IMG/VR virus record: IMGVR_UViG_3300037502_002993 | Span: 1 to 64,000 of that record | Length of the DNA stretch: 64,000 nt | Origin: a virus | Direction: 5' to 3' (one strand) | Part shown: one piece after another, positions 34,020 to 43,264 of the stretch | Layout: each line of letters starts with the position of its first letter | How positions within the stretch are numbered: the first letter of the stretch is position 1 | The notes under the pieces: generated by a model | What the model was told of the DNA's origin: nothing | Database searches by the model: none | Seen by the model: the letters and a program-made list of their open reading frames with translations, nothing else | Program-made: the position numbers and the translations under genes

Positions 34020-35174
34020 TTGACACTCCCCCTCCTAAAGTAGGGGGATTCTTGCTTCATTGAACTGACTTACCTTCGGTGAGGAAGGCAGAGGCCCTGT
34101 TCTCCACAAGCGTTTAGTGAGTCCGTATGTCCTACGGCCTCTGCTGACTCATAGCTCAAGCTACATCTAAGCGGTGTTCTTGGATAAACACCGCCGTCAG
34201 TGTTTGTCTTAAGTGACTCGCTGGTGGGAGTTGTTCCAATGCCATGTTCCGCAGGTTGATGGCGGCATTGTGATCTCGATCATGCTGTGTTCCGCAACTA
34301 GGGCACTCCCACCAGCGTTCGTTCAGTTTAAGTTTGTTGGACCCTTCTAGTCGATGGTCACACGCACTGCACGTCTGTGTACTCGGAAAGAATCTCTCTG
34401 CAATGACGACCTTGCAGTGCTGCGACTCATCGGCCTTGTAGACCAACATGGACAGGAACTGACGCCATCCACAATCAGCAATGTGTTTGGCTAGACGTCG
34501 GTTCCTGACCATGCCTTCAATGTTGAGGTTCTCAATAGCAATGGTCATGCATTGGTCTACAAGACCTCTGGAGAGCTTGTGCTGAAAGTCCATCCGACAC
34601 CGCTTGGTTTTTGCGTATATCTTGGCGACTTTCAGCCGTTGTTTTCTGTAGTTGGCACTACCCCTCACCATTCTTGCTAACTTCCGTTGTGCTCGTGCCA
34701 ACCTGACCGCATGTTTCTGTTGGTATTTGGGATTGTCATACTCCTTCCCTTCTGAGTCTACCGCAAAGGTCTTAATCCCTAAGTCCAATCCCAAATGAGA
34801 CTCCCCATTCGTGAGTCTTGGTTCACATTCACAAATGAAACAGGCGTAATATTCCCCACTAGACTCACGAATAATACTGACAGAACTGGGTGGGGTGGGG
34901 AGCACCCCACCCCACTTTTCGTTCTTGTAACTCCATTTAGTTTTGATAGGGGAATGCATTGCCTTAGCAATGCAGAATTCCCCACTCTCCAAATCTAAGG
35001 AGAATGCAGCGTTCGTCAGTCGGATGGACTGACGACTTTGTTTCTTTTTAAACTTGGGAAATCCAATCTTCCCTTTTCCTTTAAAGAAAGATTGGAAAGT
35101 TGTCCCGAGGTCCCTAAGAGACTGCTGCAAGATGACTGAGGAGACCTCATAGAGAAACCCATGCTCTTTCTTTG
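34020..35174 (-). mobile_element. 5'-truncated TnpB element
   Basis: Intact right end (TTGACACTCC, then CCCCCTCCTAAAGTAGGGGG hairpin region and the conserved block to 34145) followed by most of tnpB. Similarity to the complete element stops at about 35174, inside codon 70; the left end is lost. Guide sequence after the end would start CGGAAAGGACGGTACACGAG, matching the DUF4326 gene it sits in. Confidence 0.85.
34156..35130 (-). CDS. tnpB: TnpB, N-terminally truncated
   Basis: About 324 residues from the first usable Met, equivalent to residue 84 onward of the complete copy. RuvC residues are all kept: LGLDLGIKTFAVDSEG, IAIENLNIEG, and QHDRDHNAAINL, with the zinc pair CSAC and CPSC. The missing N-terminal WED/REC-type region should prevent omega RNA binding, so it is probably inactive alone. 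About 90% like the complete copy by eye. Confidence 0.8.
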   Translation of the reverse strand: MQQSLRDLGTTFQSFFKGKGKIGFPKFKKKQSRQSIRLTNAAFSLDLESGEFCIAKAMHSPIKTKWSYKNEKWGGVLPTPPSSVSIIRESSGEYYACFICECEPRLTNGESHLGLDLGIKTFAVDSEGKEYDNPKYQQKHAVRLARAQRKLARMVRGSANYRKQRLKVAKIYAKTKRCRMDFQHKLSRGLVDQCMTIAIENLNIEGMVRNRRLAKHIADCGWRQFLSMLVYKADESQHCKVVIAERFFPSTQTCSACDHRLEGSNKLKLNERWWECPSCGTQHDRDHNAAINLRNMALEQLPPASHLRQTLTAVFIQEHRLDVA

Positions 35175-35210
35175 TTTGTGTTTATTCAGTACGGCCATTA
35201 AAGGACATCC

Positions 35211-37343
35211 TCAATAGTAGTCACTCACCAAGCGAGAAATCTTCTTGTCCTGAAAGAAGAAACCGAATGACTCAAGCATCAGGTAGAAGGCTCCCATGGT
35301 GTTAAAGATGATCTTACGGGCATCAATGCCTGCGACAATCTCCTTAGGGATGCCGTGAGTTTCTGCGACACTCTCGGGAACGAGGATGGTGGTCAAGCCC
35401 TTCTTACCTGTATCAGCGAGATAGGTTTTAAGACGGTGTGCTAAGTGATCATTTCCCATCCTCTCACACCACTCATCAAGCTCTTTTCTTCCATCGGCCC
35501 TTACCGAGACCTTCACGACACTGTAAGGGGGTGGCAAGGTATCGCCAAGAGACTGTGCGAACACATCTCGCCACAGGAGGTACTGCTGGTAGGCTGGGGC
35601 ATTCTCACCTCCCTTATACGAATCCGCAGGCTTCACCTGACCGGTGGTCATGTAAAGATACCCGCCTCGTTCAATGTCCTGATAAATCTCCCGTTCGATA
35701 TCGCCAACATCCTTTAGGAGGTCCCGCATGCAGATGAGTTTCTCTGCCTTAAATGTCGCAATGATCTTTTCCATTAGTGCTCTGGCTTTATCATTTACAT
35801 GCTTGGGCACCTTAGAGTCCCTTAGCCCAACTCCCTTCACTTCGAGTTGGGCTTCGGGGAACATCACCCCTTCCTTGGCATCGCGAGACGCATAGTAGTG
35901 CTTTGATCGCGTAGTCAGTGAGATCACGGAGAAGTAATATTCATTTTTCATCGCAAGCAGACGTAGCTTGGCTTTCGCAACCCCCATGTTGGCTGATTGA
36001 ATTGCCAGGATGTGGGCCACCATGTGAGAGACCAGATAGATGATCACAAACACGATACGTTTGGCATCTGCACTGTGCGATACTCGCCCAAAGGCTTGCT
36101 CAACCCAATACTGGCAGGTAAACATAGTGGAGTCGGTATCGGAGATCAGGGCGGCTCGACGATAGGCTGAAGGGAACGCATGGATGCTGGAGGGGACGGT
36201 ATTAGTCAGCCACAATGTCTCGATGAGTAGACGATAGCGCTCCATTAACCGAATGGTTTTCACTCCAGTGGCTTTTACCCGAGCCCACAGGTGCATGTCA
36301 CCATCACGTTCCAGACGTTCGACATCTCGTGACTGTAGGGCATCGAAATTCAAGAAGTTAGCAAGGATCTTGGTATCGTCGTCTAACTGACTGTACTCAC
36401 TGTCCTCTACCTGGTCAAACTTTTCATCCCCCGGCATGGAAAGTTCGTTGAGAAACGCCATCACAAACTCTGGGTTGTGTTTATGTAGGTGGTACAGATC
36501 TGCTACATACACCACTGCGGTTCTTTCCATGTCAGTGAAGCCCGACACCAGGGTTTCAATCAGTGCCAGATTCTTCGGACTGATCCAGTATTTATCGGTG
36601 CTCCACCGGATGCAAGCCATCACCTCAGCGACGGATGGGATATGTAAGTTAAAGATCTCAACACACTGCTTGAGCTTCTCCAGGTCGGTACTGGTGACCA
36701 CCGCAAGGAGATTGGTCTTGGTGATCTCAGGGGAGTAGTAGTGACGACTGCCCATCAGAAACTTTTCATTTGCTGCATTGGCGTAGCTGGTCGCTGTGCG
36801 GGTGTTGCTGGTCAATGAGGAGTGAGTGCTCTTAAGACGGAGCATAGTGGCGGCACTGACAGTAGCGCCACTGTAGGAGTTATTGTTTTCTTTGTAGACC
36901 GCCTGAATGGCATTCTTCACCTTGGCGAGCTCAAAGTCACCTCTCGCGTTAGCTTGGTTCATCTCCTTCTTGACCTTTTTACGGTTTCTCACGCCCTCTT
37001 CCAAGAACTGCGCGTGTTTGGCCTGACGTACCGTCTCCGGGACATAGACTGCCATGGAGGGGGAAAGCAACAGGTCCTGTTTCTTAACTCGCTCTAGGAA
37101 TTTGGTGAAGGGAACCGATACCGCTTTCTTATCCCAATGTTTGTCCTTGGTCAATACCAACGATTGGGGGTCAACTAACTTTCCACGCTTGAAATCCAGG
37201 TACTCATGAATAAAGGCCTCCGCTTGAGACGGGTCGCATTGGGTATGTGCCGTCAGGTAGCGTGCTGCTTGTACTCTTGCACTATCGAGCAGATCCAAAT
37301 CACGCTGGTAGCTATCAACACTTGGAATAAACGGATTTTGCAT
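35211..37343 (-). CDS. DNA polymerase family B, C-terminal part (split polymerase)
   Basis: 710 residues containing the fingers and palm of a family B polymerase. A fingers helix (RNRKKVKKEMNQ) leads to the motif B-like KENNNSYSGA (151-160), motif C is SDTDSTMF (DTDS 402-405), and a KxY-like TRSKHYYA follows. Motif A and the 3'-5' exonuclease are absent, so they must be encoded elsewhere; phiKZ-like phages are known to split this enzyme. ATG 37343 has AAGGAG upstream. Confidence 0.8.
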   Translation of the reverse strand: MQNPFIPSVDSYQRDLDLLDSARVQAARYLTAHTQCDPSQAEAFIHEYLDFKRGKLVDPQSLVLTKDKHWDKKAVSVPFTKFLERVKKQDLLLSPSMAVYVPETVRQAKHAQFLEEGVRNRKKVKKEMNQANARGDFELAKVKNAIQAVYKENNNSYSGATVSAATMLRLKSTHSSLTSNTRTATSYANAANEKFLMGSRHYYSPEITKTNLLAVVTSTDLEKLKQCVEIFNLHIPSVAEVMACIRWSTDKYWISPKNLALIETLVSGFTDMERTAVVYVADLYHLHKHNPEFVMAFLNELSMPGDEKFDQVEDSEYSQLDDDTKILANFLNFDALQSRDVERLERDGDMHLWARVKATGVKTIRLMERYRLLIETLWLTNTVPSSIHAFPSAYRRAALISDTDSTMFTCQYWVEQAFGRVSHSADAKRIVFVIIYLVSHMVAHILAIQSANMGVAKAKLRLLAMKNEYYFSVISLTTRSKHYYASRDAKEGVMFPEAQLEVKGVGLRDSKVPKHVNDKARALMEKIIATFKAEKLICMRDLLKDVGDIEREIYQDIERGGYLYMTTGQVKPADSYKGGENAPAYQQYLLWRDVFAQSLGDTLPPPYSVVKVSVRADGRKELDEWCERMGNDHLAHRLKTYLADTGKKGLTTILVPESVAETHGIPKEIVAGIDARKIIFNTMGAFYLMLESFGFFFQDKKISRLVSDYY

Positions 37344-37461
37344 GGTGTCTCAACTCCTTAAGTCTATTCCATTTGACGGCCCAGTAGAGCACCATTTTTG
37401 ACGCTTAGGGCATAAGCACCCAACCTCCCTGGCTGGGTAAAAAAAGAAGACGGCGGAAAAC

Positions 37462-37481
37462 CCCCCACCCGTAGGTGGGGG
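37462..37481 (-). terminator. Terminator after the 37578-38003 gene
   Basis: CCCCCACC/GGTGGGGG stem followed on the minus strand by TTTTCCGCCGTCTTCTTTTTTT. A second stem (CCCAGCCAGG region) lies at about 37420-37440. Confidence 0.75.
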
Positions 37482-37577
37482 AAATGGATCGTTCAGAACT
37501 AGGAATTGCCATGCAGGGCTCCGCATTCCCCACACCGCTAAGGACTACGCAAGGAGACGCTGTCCATATCATAGTCA

Positions 37578-38003
37578 TTATCCAAACGAATGGTTCTCAA
37601 CCTGCACATTACTGGGACTCTCTCCATTGGCGGAGAGGACTTGAAGGATGCGCTGTACGTCTGACTGTGTCTTATTGTCGAAGGTGAGAACGACTCGACC
37701 GCCCTGAAACAGTTGAATGGTCTCAGGACGAATCCATGGAATACCAATGATGTCACTGGCACCATTGGGGTGTCTGATGCGAATGTAATCGTAACTCTGT
37801 GCGCTGTCTGCTACACTCCCATGGGGGAGGGTGGGGTAGACTTTGGCGTGGAGGGCTTCGATGTCCAGGCCTGATGCCTGTGCAAGGCTTGGGGTGAGAA
37901 TGCCCTCCAGATAAACATCTCTGAAGTAGTTTCCGATGATTGAGGTCGGATAGACTTCAAACGAGAAACGCTGTCCAGGGCGGACGTCATATGCGCTAGG
38001 CAT
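37578..38003 (-). CDS. Hypothetical protein
   Basis: 141 residues, beta-rich, starting MPSAYDVRPGQRFSFEVYPT, with GGAG upstream. The stretch GSVADSAQSYDYIRIRHPNG looks like a small folded domain. Not recognised; 13 bases from the next gene. Confidence 0.6.
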   Translation of the reverse strand: MPSAYDVRPGQRFSFEVYPTSIIGNYFRDVYLEGILTPSLAQASGLDIEALHAKVYPTLPHGSVADSAQSYDYIRIRHPNGASDIIGIPWIRPETIQLFQGGRVVLTFDNKTQSDVQRILQVLSANGESPSNVQVENHSFG

Positions 38004-38016
38004 GTCAAGATCTCCG

Positions 38017-38334
38017 TTATCTTAACACAAACAGCACCGCACCGGTCTCATCGAGTGGCACGACAGCCATGAGTGTGTTGGTCTCCATCCTAGAGAACAC
38101 CCATTCTGTCAAAAACTCACAGACGTCAGAGACCCGTGCATCCAGTGCTATTTGTGACTGATCGAAACACTCCGGGATGAAGTAGGCCTCCATCTCGTCT
38201 CTTAATTCGACCAGAATCTGGTGAAGTCCTATCCGCGAGATAGGGGCGTCGGGATAGGCAGATTGAATCAGTGTGTTCACAAGATCAGCGACCTCATCGA
38301 ACACGCCGATAATAGCAGTGTAGTGTGTAGGCAC
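38017..38334 (-). CDS. Hypothetical protein, GTG start
   Basis: 105 acidic residues. GTG at 38334 with AAGGGA upstream. Helical, no motif. The 249 bases upstream hold no gene that I can support. Confidence 0.55.
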   Translation of the reverse strand: MPTHYTAIIGVFDEVADLVNTLIQSAYPDAPISRIGLHQILVELRDEMEAYFIPECFDQSQIALDARVSDVCEFLTEWVFSRMETNTLMAVVPLDETGAVLFVLR

Positions 38335-38583
38335 GGAAAATCCCTTACGTCCGTTATACCGCTCCGACCCGTTACGGTGGAGATTGTGGTTTTCTTGGGT
38401 GGTATATCATGTCACTTCCTGGGGGTGTTATTGGAATAGTGTCATAGGGTTTCCTCCTCTCAATACCGCGGGGGGTCTTCTCCTTCTTCTTTCACTGGGC
38501 ACATGGTCCCTCCATTTCCCCATTCACGACGACTGGTCAGATGGGGGTCTCAGTGAACACAGCGGTGTTGTGCCGCTGCCTCA

Positions 38584-39027
38584 TCATTCTGCATTTAAAC
38601 GATCAGCTAACTGCTCAACAAATTCACCCTCCTCCACATCCTCTTTGAAGACAAAGTGGATAATAGGGGTGGTAAGGAGCATGAAATCCCAATACCCACA
38701 CACCTCTACTTCACGCCCGCTGGCCAGATGATGCCAGCACTGCGGAACCAACTTGGAGAAAGAGTAATGATAAAACTCAAGCAGTTGATCTGTCGCCTGC
38801 TTAAACACTGGGGGGGTGATGTAGTGGTGGAGGTGATAGTGGGCGATCAGGGTTTCAATATCAACAGCAGTCAAGGGGAGTTTATTGACCACACTGTGAT
38901 GGACCACTTCAGTAAATGCGTCCCACAGCTGAGACCCATCGCCGTGATCGTCGATCAGGCGCTGAAGCGGTTCACCAAAAGCAAAGTGGACATGCGCTAA
39001 ATCGAAGATCATTATGCGATCAGTCAT
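38584..39027 (-). CDS. Hypothetical protein
   Basis: 147 residues from the ATG at 39027 (MTDRIMIFDLAHV). A GTG at 39039 overlapping the upstream stop is also possible. Rich in His and aromatic residues; ends in an acidic tail. It is one of a run of overlapping or touching small genes (38584-41348) that look like one operon. Confidence 0.55.
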   Translation of the reverse strand: MTDRIMIFDLAHVHFAFGEPLQRLIDDHGDGSQLWDAFTEVVHHSVVNKLPLTAVDIETLIAHYHLHHYITPPVFKQATDQLLEFYHYSFSKLVPQCWHHLASGREVEVCGYWDFMLLTTPIIHFVFKEDVEEGEFVEQLADRLNAE

Positions 39028-39038
39028 GAGGTGACTCA

Positions 39039-39548
39039 CTATTGCAGTGGACCGCGCACGGGGGCAGGTAGGAAGCGGGGGGTGTTATGAAACCCCATAC
39101 CGATGGCCTCACCCACTGGACTAAATTCCATCACCACCACAGCAAAGGTGGGATCTCCCGTGAATTCAAAGCGCACCTCCTCTAGTTCCATTAATTGGAG
39201 CATGTGGTTTTCCACTGGAACTTTCAGGTACGGTAAGAGGTTATCTGCCGCTTCTGCAAAGGTGCGTTGAAGGTAGGCGTAAAGATCACTCTTTCGGGAG
39301 GGGTCAAGGGTGTCGGGATCAATGAGGTAGGTACGCATGAGGTAATCTATGTCATTCGCACCCATCGTACCCGACAGGTGATGGTAGAGGTAGTAAGAAA
39401 AGGCTTCATACACCTGGAGTACCAGCTGCTGCGACCACTGATAGAGCTCATTGGTAAGGGGAACATTAACCGATGCACGAACCGCCATGGCGGCTCTCTC
39501 CACCTGGGGTTCAAATAACCAACGTTGAAGCAGTACAGCAGAATACAT
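39039..39548 (-). CDS. Hypothetical protein
   Basis: 169 residues starting MYSAVLLQRWLFEPQVERAA at 39548, with AAGGA upstream. The longer open frame upstream overlaps the neighbouring gene and is not needed. Helical protein, same operon, not recognised. Confidence 0.55.
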   Translation of the reverse strand: MYSAVLLQRWLFEPQVERAAMAVRASVNVPLTNELYQWSQQLVLQVYEAFSYYLYHHLSGTMGANDIDYLMRTYLIDPDTLDPSRKSDLYAYLQRTFAEAADNLLPYLKVPVENHMLQLMELEEVRFEFTGDPTFAVVVMEFSPVGEAIGMGFHNTPRFLPAPVRGPLQ

Positions 39549-39558
39549 AACTCTGTCC

Positions 39559-39990
39559 TTACTTGGTCTGGGCGTGGAGGAGAAAGGCGTGGCGGTCCTC
39601 AAGGAGTCCTGCCTGGACGACCCGCGATGGGCGAAAGTCTGGATTGACCTGACCAATAGCGGCGAGAAACGCTGACCCGTAAGATTGAAACAGAAAGTGA
39701 ACCACCCGTTGAAATAGTTCATAGTACTGCCCGTCAATACCACTGGGAAGAGACCCCTCCTGTACCAACTCCAGATAGTGCTGGTAAATGATGGAGTTCA
39801 ACACATCGGGTTCAAAGAGAATTCTATCACCACGCGTGTCCAGGAAGGTTTCGTAAACCAGTGCTGCTGCCAGATGAATCAATCGTGCATTCCCATTGAG
39901 TCCTGTTTGGTGGACAAACTCCTTTAGGGGGTGGGGATTGAACAGCAGAACATCATTACGTGGTGGGGTAGGAGCGTAGCTATAGCCCAT
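39559..39990 (-). CDS. Hypothetical protein
   Basis: 143 residues beginning MGYSYAPTPPRNDVLLFNPH. Similar size and helical make-up to its neighbour (QHYLELVQEGS, FQRVVHFLFQSYG), possibly distant relatives. Start overlaps the upstream gene by 11 bases. Confidence 0.55.
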   Translation of the reverse strand: MGYSYAPTPPRNDVLLFNPHPLKEFVHQTGLNGNARLIHLAAALVYETFLDTRGDRILFEPDVLNSIIYQHYLELVQEGSLPSGIDGQYYELFQRVVHFLFQSYGSAFLAAIGQVNPDFRPSRVVQAGLLEDRHAFLLHAQTK

Positions 39991-40285
39991 AACTCACCTC
40001 CACAGCGACATAGCTTTCGGTGTGGTTGAGGTAGCGGATTTCAAAGGCACACGGAAGCCCCATGCGAATGGCAGTGGCTAGTTGGATCATGTCCTCCTCC
40101 CAATCGTGCATAGTGGGTAGCTCCTCCGGTTTTCCCAACCAGCCGTGGTCTGCAAACACATAATGGCAGACGTCATACAAGGGGTCTCGTTGAAAGACAT
40201 CGGGTTGGGCTTTCAGGTCCCGAGGGAGCATGTCGGCTAATGCGCAGGCCGTGTGCCACATGGTGCGTTCTGAAATGGCGAGCAT
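39980..40285 (-). CDS. Hypothetical protein with hairpin-buried ribosome site
   Basis: 101 residues from ATG 40285 (MLAISERTMWHTACALADML). AAGGAG lies upstream inside a perfect 22-nt palindrome. The frame is open further upstream into the previous gene. Function unknown. Confidence 0.5.
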   Translation of the reverse strand: MLAISERTMWHTACALADMLPRDLKAQPDVFQRDPLYDVCHYVFADHGWLGKPEELPTMHDWEEDMIQLATAIRMGLPCAFEIRYLNHTESYVAVEVSYGL

Positions 40286-40289
40286 AGCC

Positions 40290-40311
40290 CCCCTCTCCTT
40301 AAGGAGAGGGG
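40290..40311 (-). promoter_or_regulatory. Perfect palindrome over a ribosome-binding site
   Basis: CCCCTCTCCTT directly followed by AAGGAGAGGGG. The AAGGAG serving the 40285 start lies in one arm, so folding of the RNA would hide it. Confidence 0.5.
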
Positions 40312-40361
40312 AGGTCACCATCATCACCGCGGGGTCAAGCAATACAATGGCTGGGGGACGG

Positions 40362-41348
40362 TTAAAGTCCGGCCAGGCGGCGCTCTCGCTCCGGGACGTA
40401 GTCGCCGTTTTCGATCGCATTAAGAATGTCCTGCAAATAAGAATCGGTGATGGGCTTCTGTTCTATTTCCACTGTCAGTATCCCACTGCGGGACAGGACG
40501 GCGGTGTAGGTGTGCTTTTTCTCCAAGGCGAGTTCCAGTTGCTGTACCATCAGCTTGACCACGGGTACGATCACATCAGCAATGGAGCGCTCCAACTTCC
40601 ACCGTTTGCTCGGGGGGAGGGTCTGTTCAAGGACTGCCTCTAAGATCTCCTGACGGCTCTGTGGGGCTCTGTGATCAAACCGCAGGGTCGGGAAGGACTC
40701 CTCTAATACCTTGGCCACCATCAGTCGGAAGGGTAGCTTCTCACCAAGTTCTCCTAGCAGGCCACTGATACGATCCCGCAGCATATTGAAAAGTCCACTG
40801 AAGTCAAAGGTAAGATCAGCGTCCTCTTCATTACCTGTCAGGCGCTCGTACTCCATGATGCGGTAGTCGCGCCCTTTAGCAATTGCATAGAACCCCCCAG
40901 TGGTCACTAAAGTGCACTTCTTCCACCGATCGGCTGGAGGAATGGCCAATTGCAACTGGCGGTAGCATTCCGCATCCATGTCCAGGTAGGTGTCACTCTC
41001 GACTAGGTTATCAAGTCCCTCTGTGGTGATCTTGGCAATGTCTGAGGCTGAGGGTGCCCCGTCCATATGGCGGGACAGGAAGGATGCCACTAGACCTGAG
41101 ACGTCTGCTAGATACTCTTGAAATGCTGATTCCCCCTCGCAATAGGCCACGTGGCGCGAGATGGCGTATTTCAGATAGTGCTCCAGAAGTTGATGAGTGA
41201 ACTCCTTAAGGTGGCTAGACCGACCCTCAAGGATCATCACGTTAGCTTTCCCGGTAAGAAAGCCACTGAACTCATTAACAATGGCCGCGAGCCATTGGTT
41301 TCGGTAATCGCGCTCATCGAGGATAATGAGACTTTGTGTATCGGACAC
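40362..41348 (-). CDS. Hypothetical protein, GTG start
   Basis: 328 residues, GTG at 41348 with AAGGGAAG upstream. Begins SDTQSLIILDERDYRNQW; a middle segment LVTTGGFYAIAKGRDYRIME looks folded. No family recognised. First gene of the 38.5-41.3 kb operon, with a candidate promoter about 30-60 bases upstream. Confidence 0.6.
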   Translation of the reverse strand: MSDTQSLIILDERDYRNQWLAAIVNEFSGFLTGKANVMILEGRSSHLKEFTHQLLEHYLKYAISRHVAYCEGESAFQEYLADVSGLVASFLSRHMDGAPSASDIAKITTEGLDNLVESDTYLDMDAECYRQLQLAIPPADRWKKCTLVTTGGFYAIAKGRDYRIMEYERLTGNEEDADLTFDFSGLFNMLRDRISGLLGELGEKLPFRLMVAKVLEESFPTLRFDHRAPQSRQEILEAVLEQTLPPSKRWKLERSIADVIVPVVKLMVQQLELALEKKHTYTAVLSRSGILTVEIEQKPITDSYLQDILNAIENGDYVPERERRLAGL

Positions 41349-41376
41349 GTTGTTCTTCCCTTAGCCGTAAGTTCAG

Positions 41377-41412
41377 CTGTCTACACCTATCTTGGAGATG
41401 ATGTAGGCGTGA
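41377..41412. promoter_or_regulatory. Divergent promoter region
   Basis: Minus strand carries CGCCTACATCATCTCC (41412-41397) and AAGATAGGTGTAGACAG (41393-41377). The first matches the shared motif upstream of other first genes. The second recurs as AAGATGTGGTGTAGACAG at 63053-63036. Confidence 0.5.
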
Positions 41413-41596
41413 AAAAAACTCAACTGGAGCGCCCATCTGTGTGTCCAGAGGGGTCATCTGTCGTTAACCCTGCGAAAACGCTCTGTAAGGCTCTACAGGC
41501 CGCGTTCTATATAATCCGCTACCCAAGTATTCCTCTAACCAGAAAACGGCACCTAGGTACCTTATCGTGCCTTCTCGCCCTATATAGGAGCTGTCC

Positions 41597-42394
41597 ATGA
41601 ACCCCATTAGCGTTGCCCTGGAAGAAATCGGCTTTCGTATTCCCCAGCAGCTGCTTCAACAAACCTTTATTACCCAAGACTTGAGAAACTGTTTGGAGAT
41701 GGTCTCATTGGAGACCCGCATCAAAGAAGCGGTGATCGATACCCGTGTGATGCGTGACATTAACCTGTTGGGAGGGACTGAAGCTTTCATTCCGTTATCC
41801 CCTCCGGTAAATGCCCACCAGACCGATCCATACACCATCGTCTACCAGATCCCGGCAGAGGTCGTGCAGAACCGTAATATCGTACAGGTTTACTCAGTCC
41901 ACTTTGCGATGATCGGCTATCAGAACGCTGGCATGGCCATGAGCTACACCGAGACCCCACTGGCCAGTGCCACTCGGTCAGTGCTGGACAGTGCCATGCA
42001 GACTCCCCCAGCAGCGACGAGCTATTTGAATCTGATCGCCCCCAATACAGTAATGGCCCGGTTTGTCTATGCCCCCTACCCCCAGGCATTCATGCGAGTG
42101 CGTCTGGGGAGTGATGCGTCCTTAAGTCATATCCGCCCCCAGATGTACCCCACCTTCTCTGACCTATGCGTGCTTGCCGTGAAAGCGTACATTTATAACA
42201 AGATGGTCATTGTGGTGGATGAAGGGCAACTGCATGGGGGTCAAATGCTTGGGACGTTCCGGGAGATCATGATGAACTACGCTGACTCCGATGAGCTGTA
42301 TCGGGAGACACTAAAGAAATGGCGCAAGCAGAGTGTCCTGAATGATCCAGAGGCTAACCGTCGTCATATTCGCACGATTGTGGGTCGTCCTTAA
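41597..42394 (+). CDS. Probable virion protein
   Basis: 265 residues, ATG with AGGAG upstream, first of three plus-strand genes ending in the tail-fibre-like protein. Motif-free. The stretch SYTETPLASATRSVLDSAMQ and the neighbours suggest a structural role, but this is only context. The region from 41413 to 41596 contains no gene; TATATAA and TATATAGG strings near 41509 and 41580 could be promoter elements. Confidence 0.5.
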   Translation: MNPISVALEEIGFRIPQQLLQQTFITQDLRNCLEMVSLETRIKEAVIDTRVMRDINLLGGTEAFIPLSPPVNAHQTDPYTIVYQIPAEVVQNRNIVQVYSVHFAMIGYQNAGMAMSYTETPLASATRSVLDSAMQTPPAATSYLNLIAPNTVMARFVYAPYPQAFMRVRLGSDASLSHIRPQMYPTFSDLCVLAVKAYIYNKMVIVVDEGQLHGGQMLGTFREIMMNYADSDELYRETLKKWRKQSVLNDPEANRRHIRTIVGRP

Positions 42395-42412
42395 CTGTTA
42401 GGAGTCCGGACT

Positions 42413-43249
42413 ATGCTCTATTCGCTGTTTCAAGACCAACAGGATTCCTTGTTTGGTGGGATGGCTGATGGGGGGTTTATTCACCCCATGTTCCACTCCT
42501 TGACGTTTCGGTTCGGTATTGCGGGGAATGTGGTTACCCCTCTGGTAGAACTGAATTTCTTCGGGCCCTACCGGATCTGGTTGATACCCAATGTAGAAGT
42601 GACAGGGACTACACCGAGGCTTGATTTTATTGGTCACCACTCAAGGCGTTACACTGGGAAGGCACTACACCAACTCGCCTTCTCTGAGTCTGGGGAGGTG
42701 TCACTCCTCACTGAACGTTGGGAGGTCATTAACCTCACCGTAGGGACCTGGCAGGACAGTGCGCGCAAATGGCGCGTAGCGGAATCTGTGGAAGGTCTGT
42801 GGCGGAACATGGCCAACCGTATTGCGGGGAGTGAGTTTGTTTCACGTGAAGTGCTGTCCATTGATGATGCCCTGGCGGAGTTCGACATCGACCACACATT
42901 GACTAACCTTGATACCGACCACCTGATTGTGACGGGTATCCAATGGGTCGGTGGGGTGTCTGCTCACCTTCAGTTAGGGTTCAACGAGACTTACGTATTG
43001 AAGGTCTTTGGGGGTGGGGATACCCCGATGTTCTCAACTGATCCCACCGCACTGGTTGGCGAGGTATTACGCCGACTCCGGTTTGAAGAGAACGGTGAGG
43101 TCGTGGTAGACACGTACCGAGGTTCGCTGACGGTTGAACGCTTTGATGGAGGGAGTGGTGAACCTCTGTATCTGGTGGATGAGGGCACCTTGGGTTTCTG
43201 GATTGGGATACGTCCTCGGGTGACTGGGGTTCGATTCACTGAACTGTAA
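42413..43249 (+). CDS. Probable virion protein
   Basis: 278 beta-rich residues (LVELNFFGPYRIWLIPNVEV). TTAGGAG upstream. Operon with the previous and next genes (18 and 15 bases apart). Unknown family; virion role inferred from the next gene. Confidence 0.5.
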   Translation: MLYSLFQDQQDSLFGGMADGGFIHPMFHSLTFRFGIAGNVVTPLVELNFFGPYRIWLIPNVEVTGTTPRLDFIGHHSRRYTGKALHQLAFSESGEVSLLTERWEVINLTVGTWQDSARKWRVAESVEGLWRNMANRIAGSEFVSREVLSIDDALAEFDIDHTLTNLDTDHLIVTGIQWVGGVSAHLQLGFNETYVLKVFGGGDTPMFSTDPTALVGEVLRRLRFEENGEVVVDTYRGSLTVERFDGGSGEPLYLVDEGTLGFWIGIRPRVTGVRFTEL

Positions 43250-43264
43250 AATGAAGGAGTTAAC

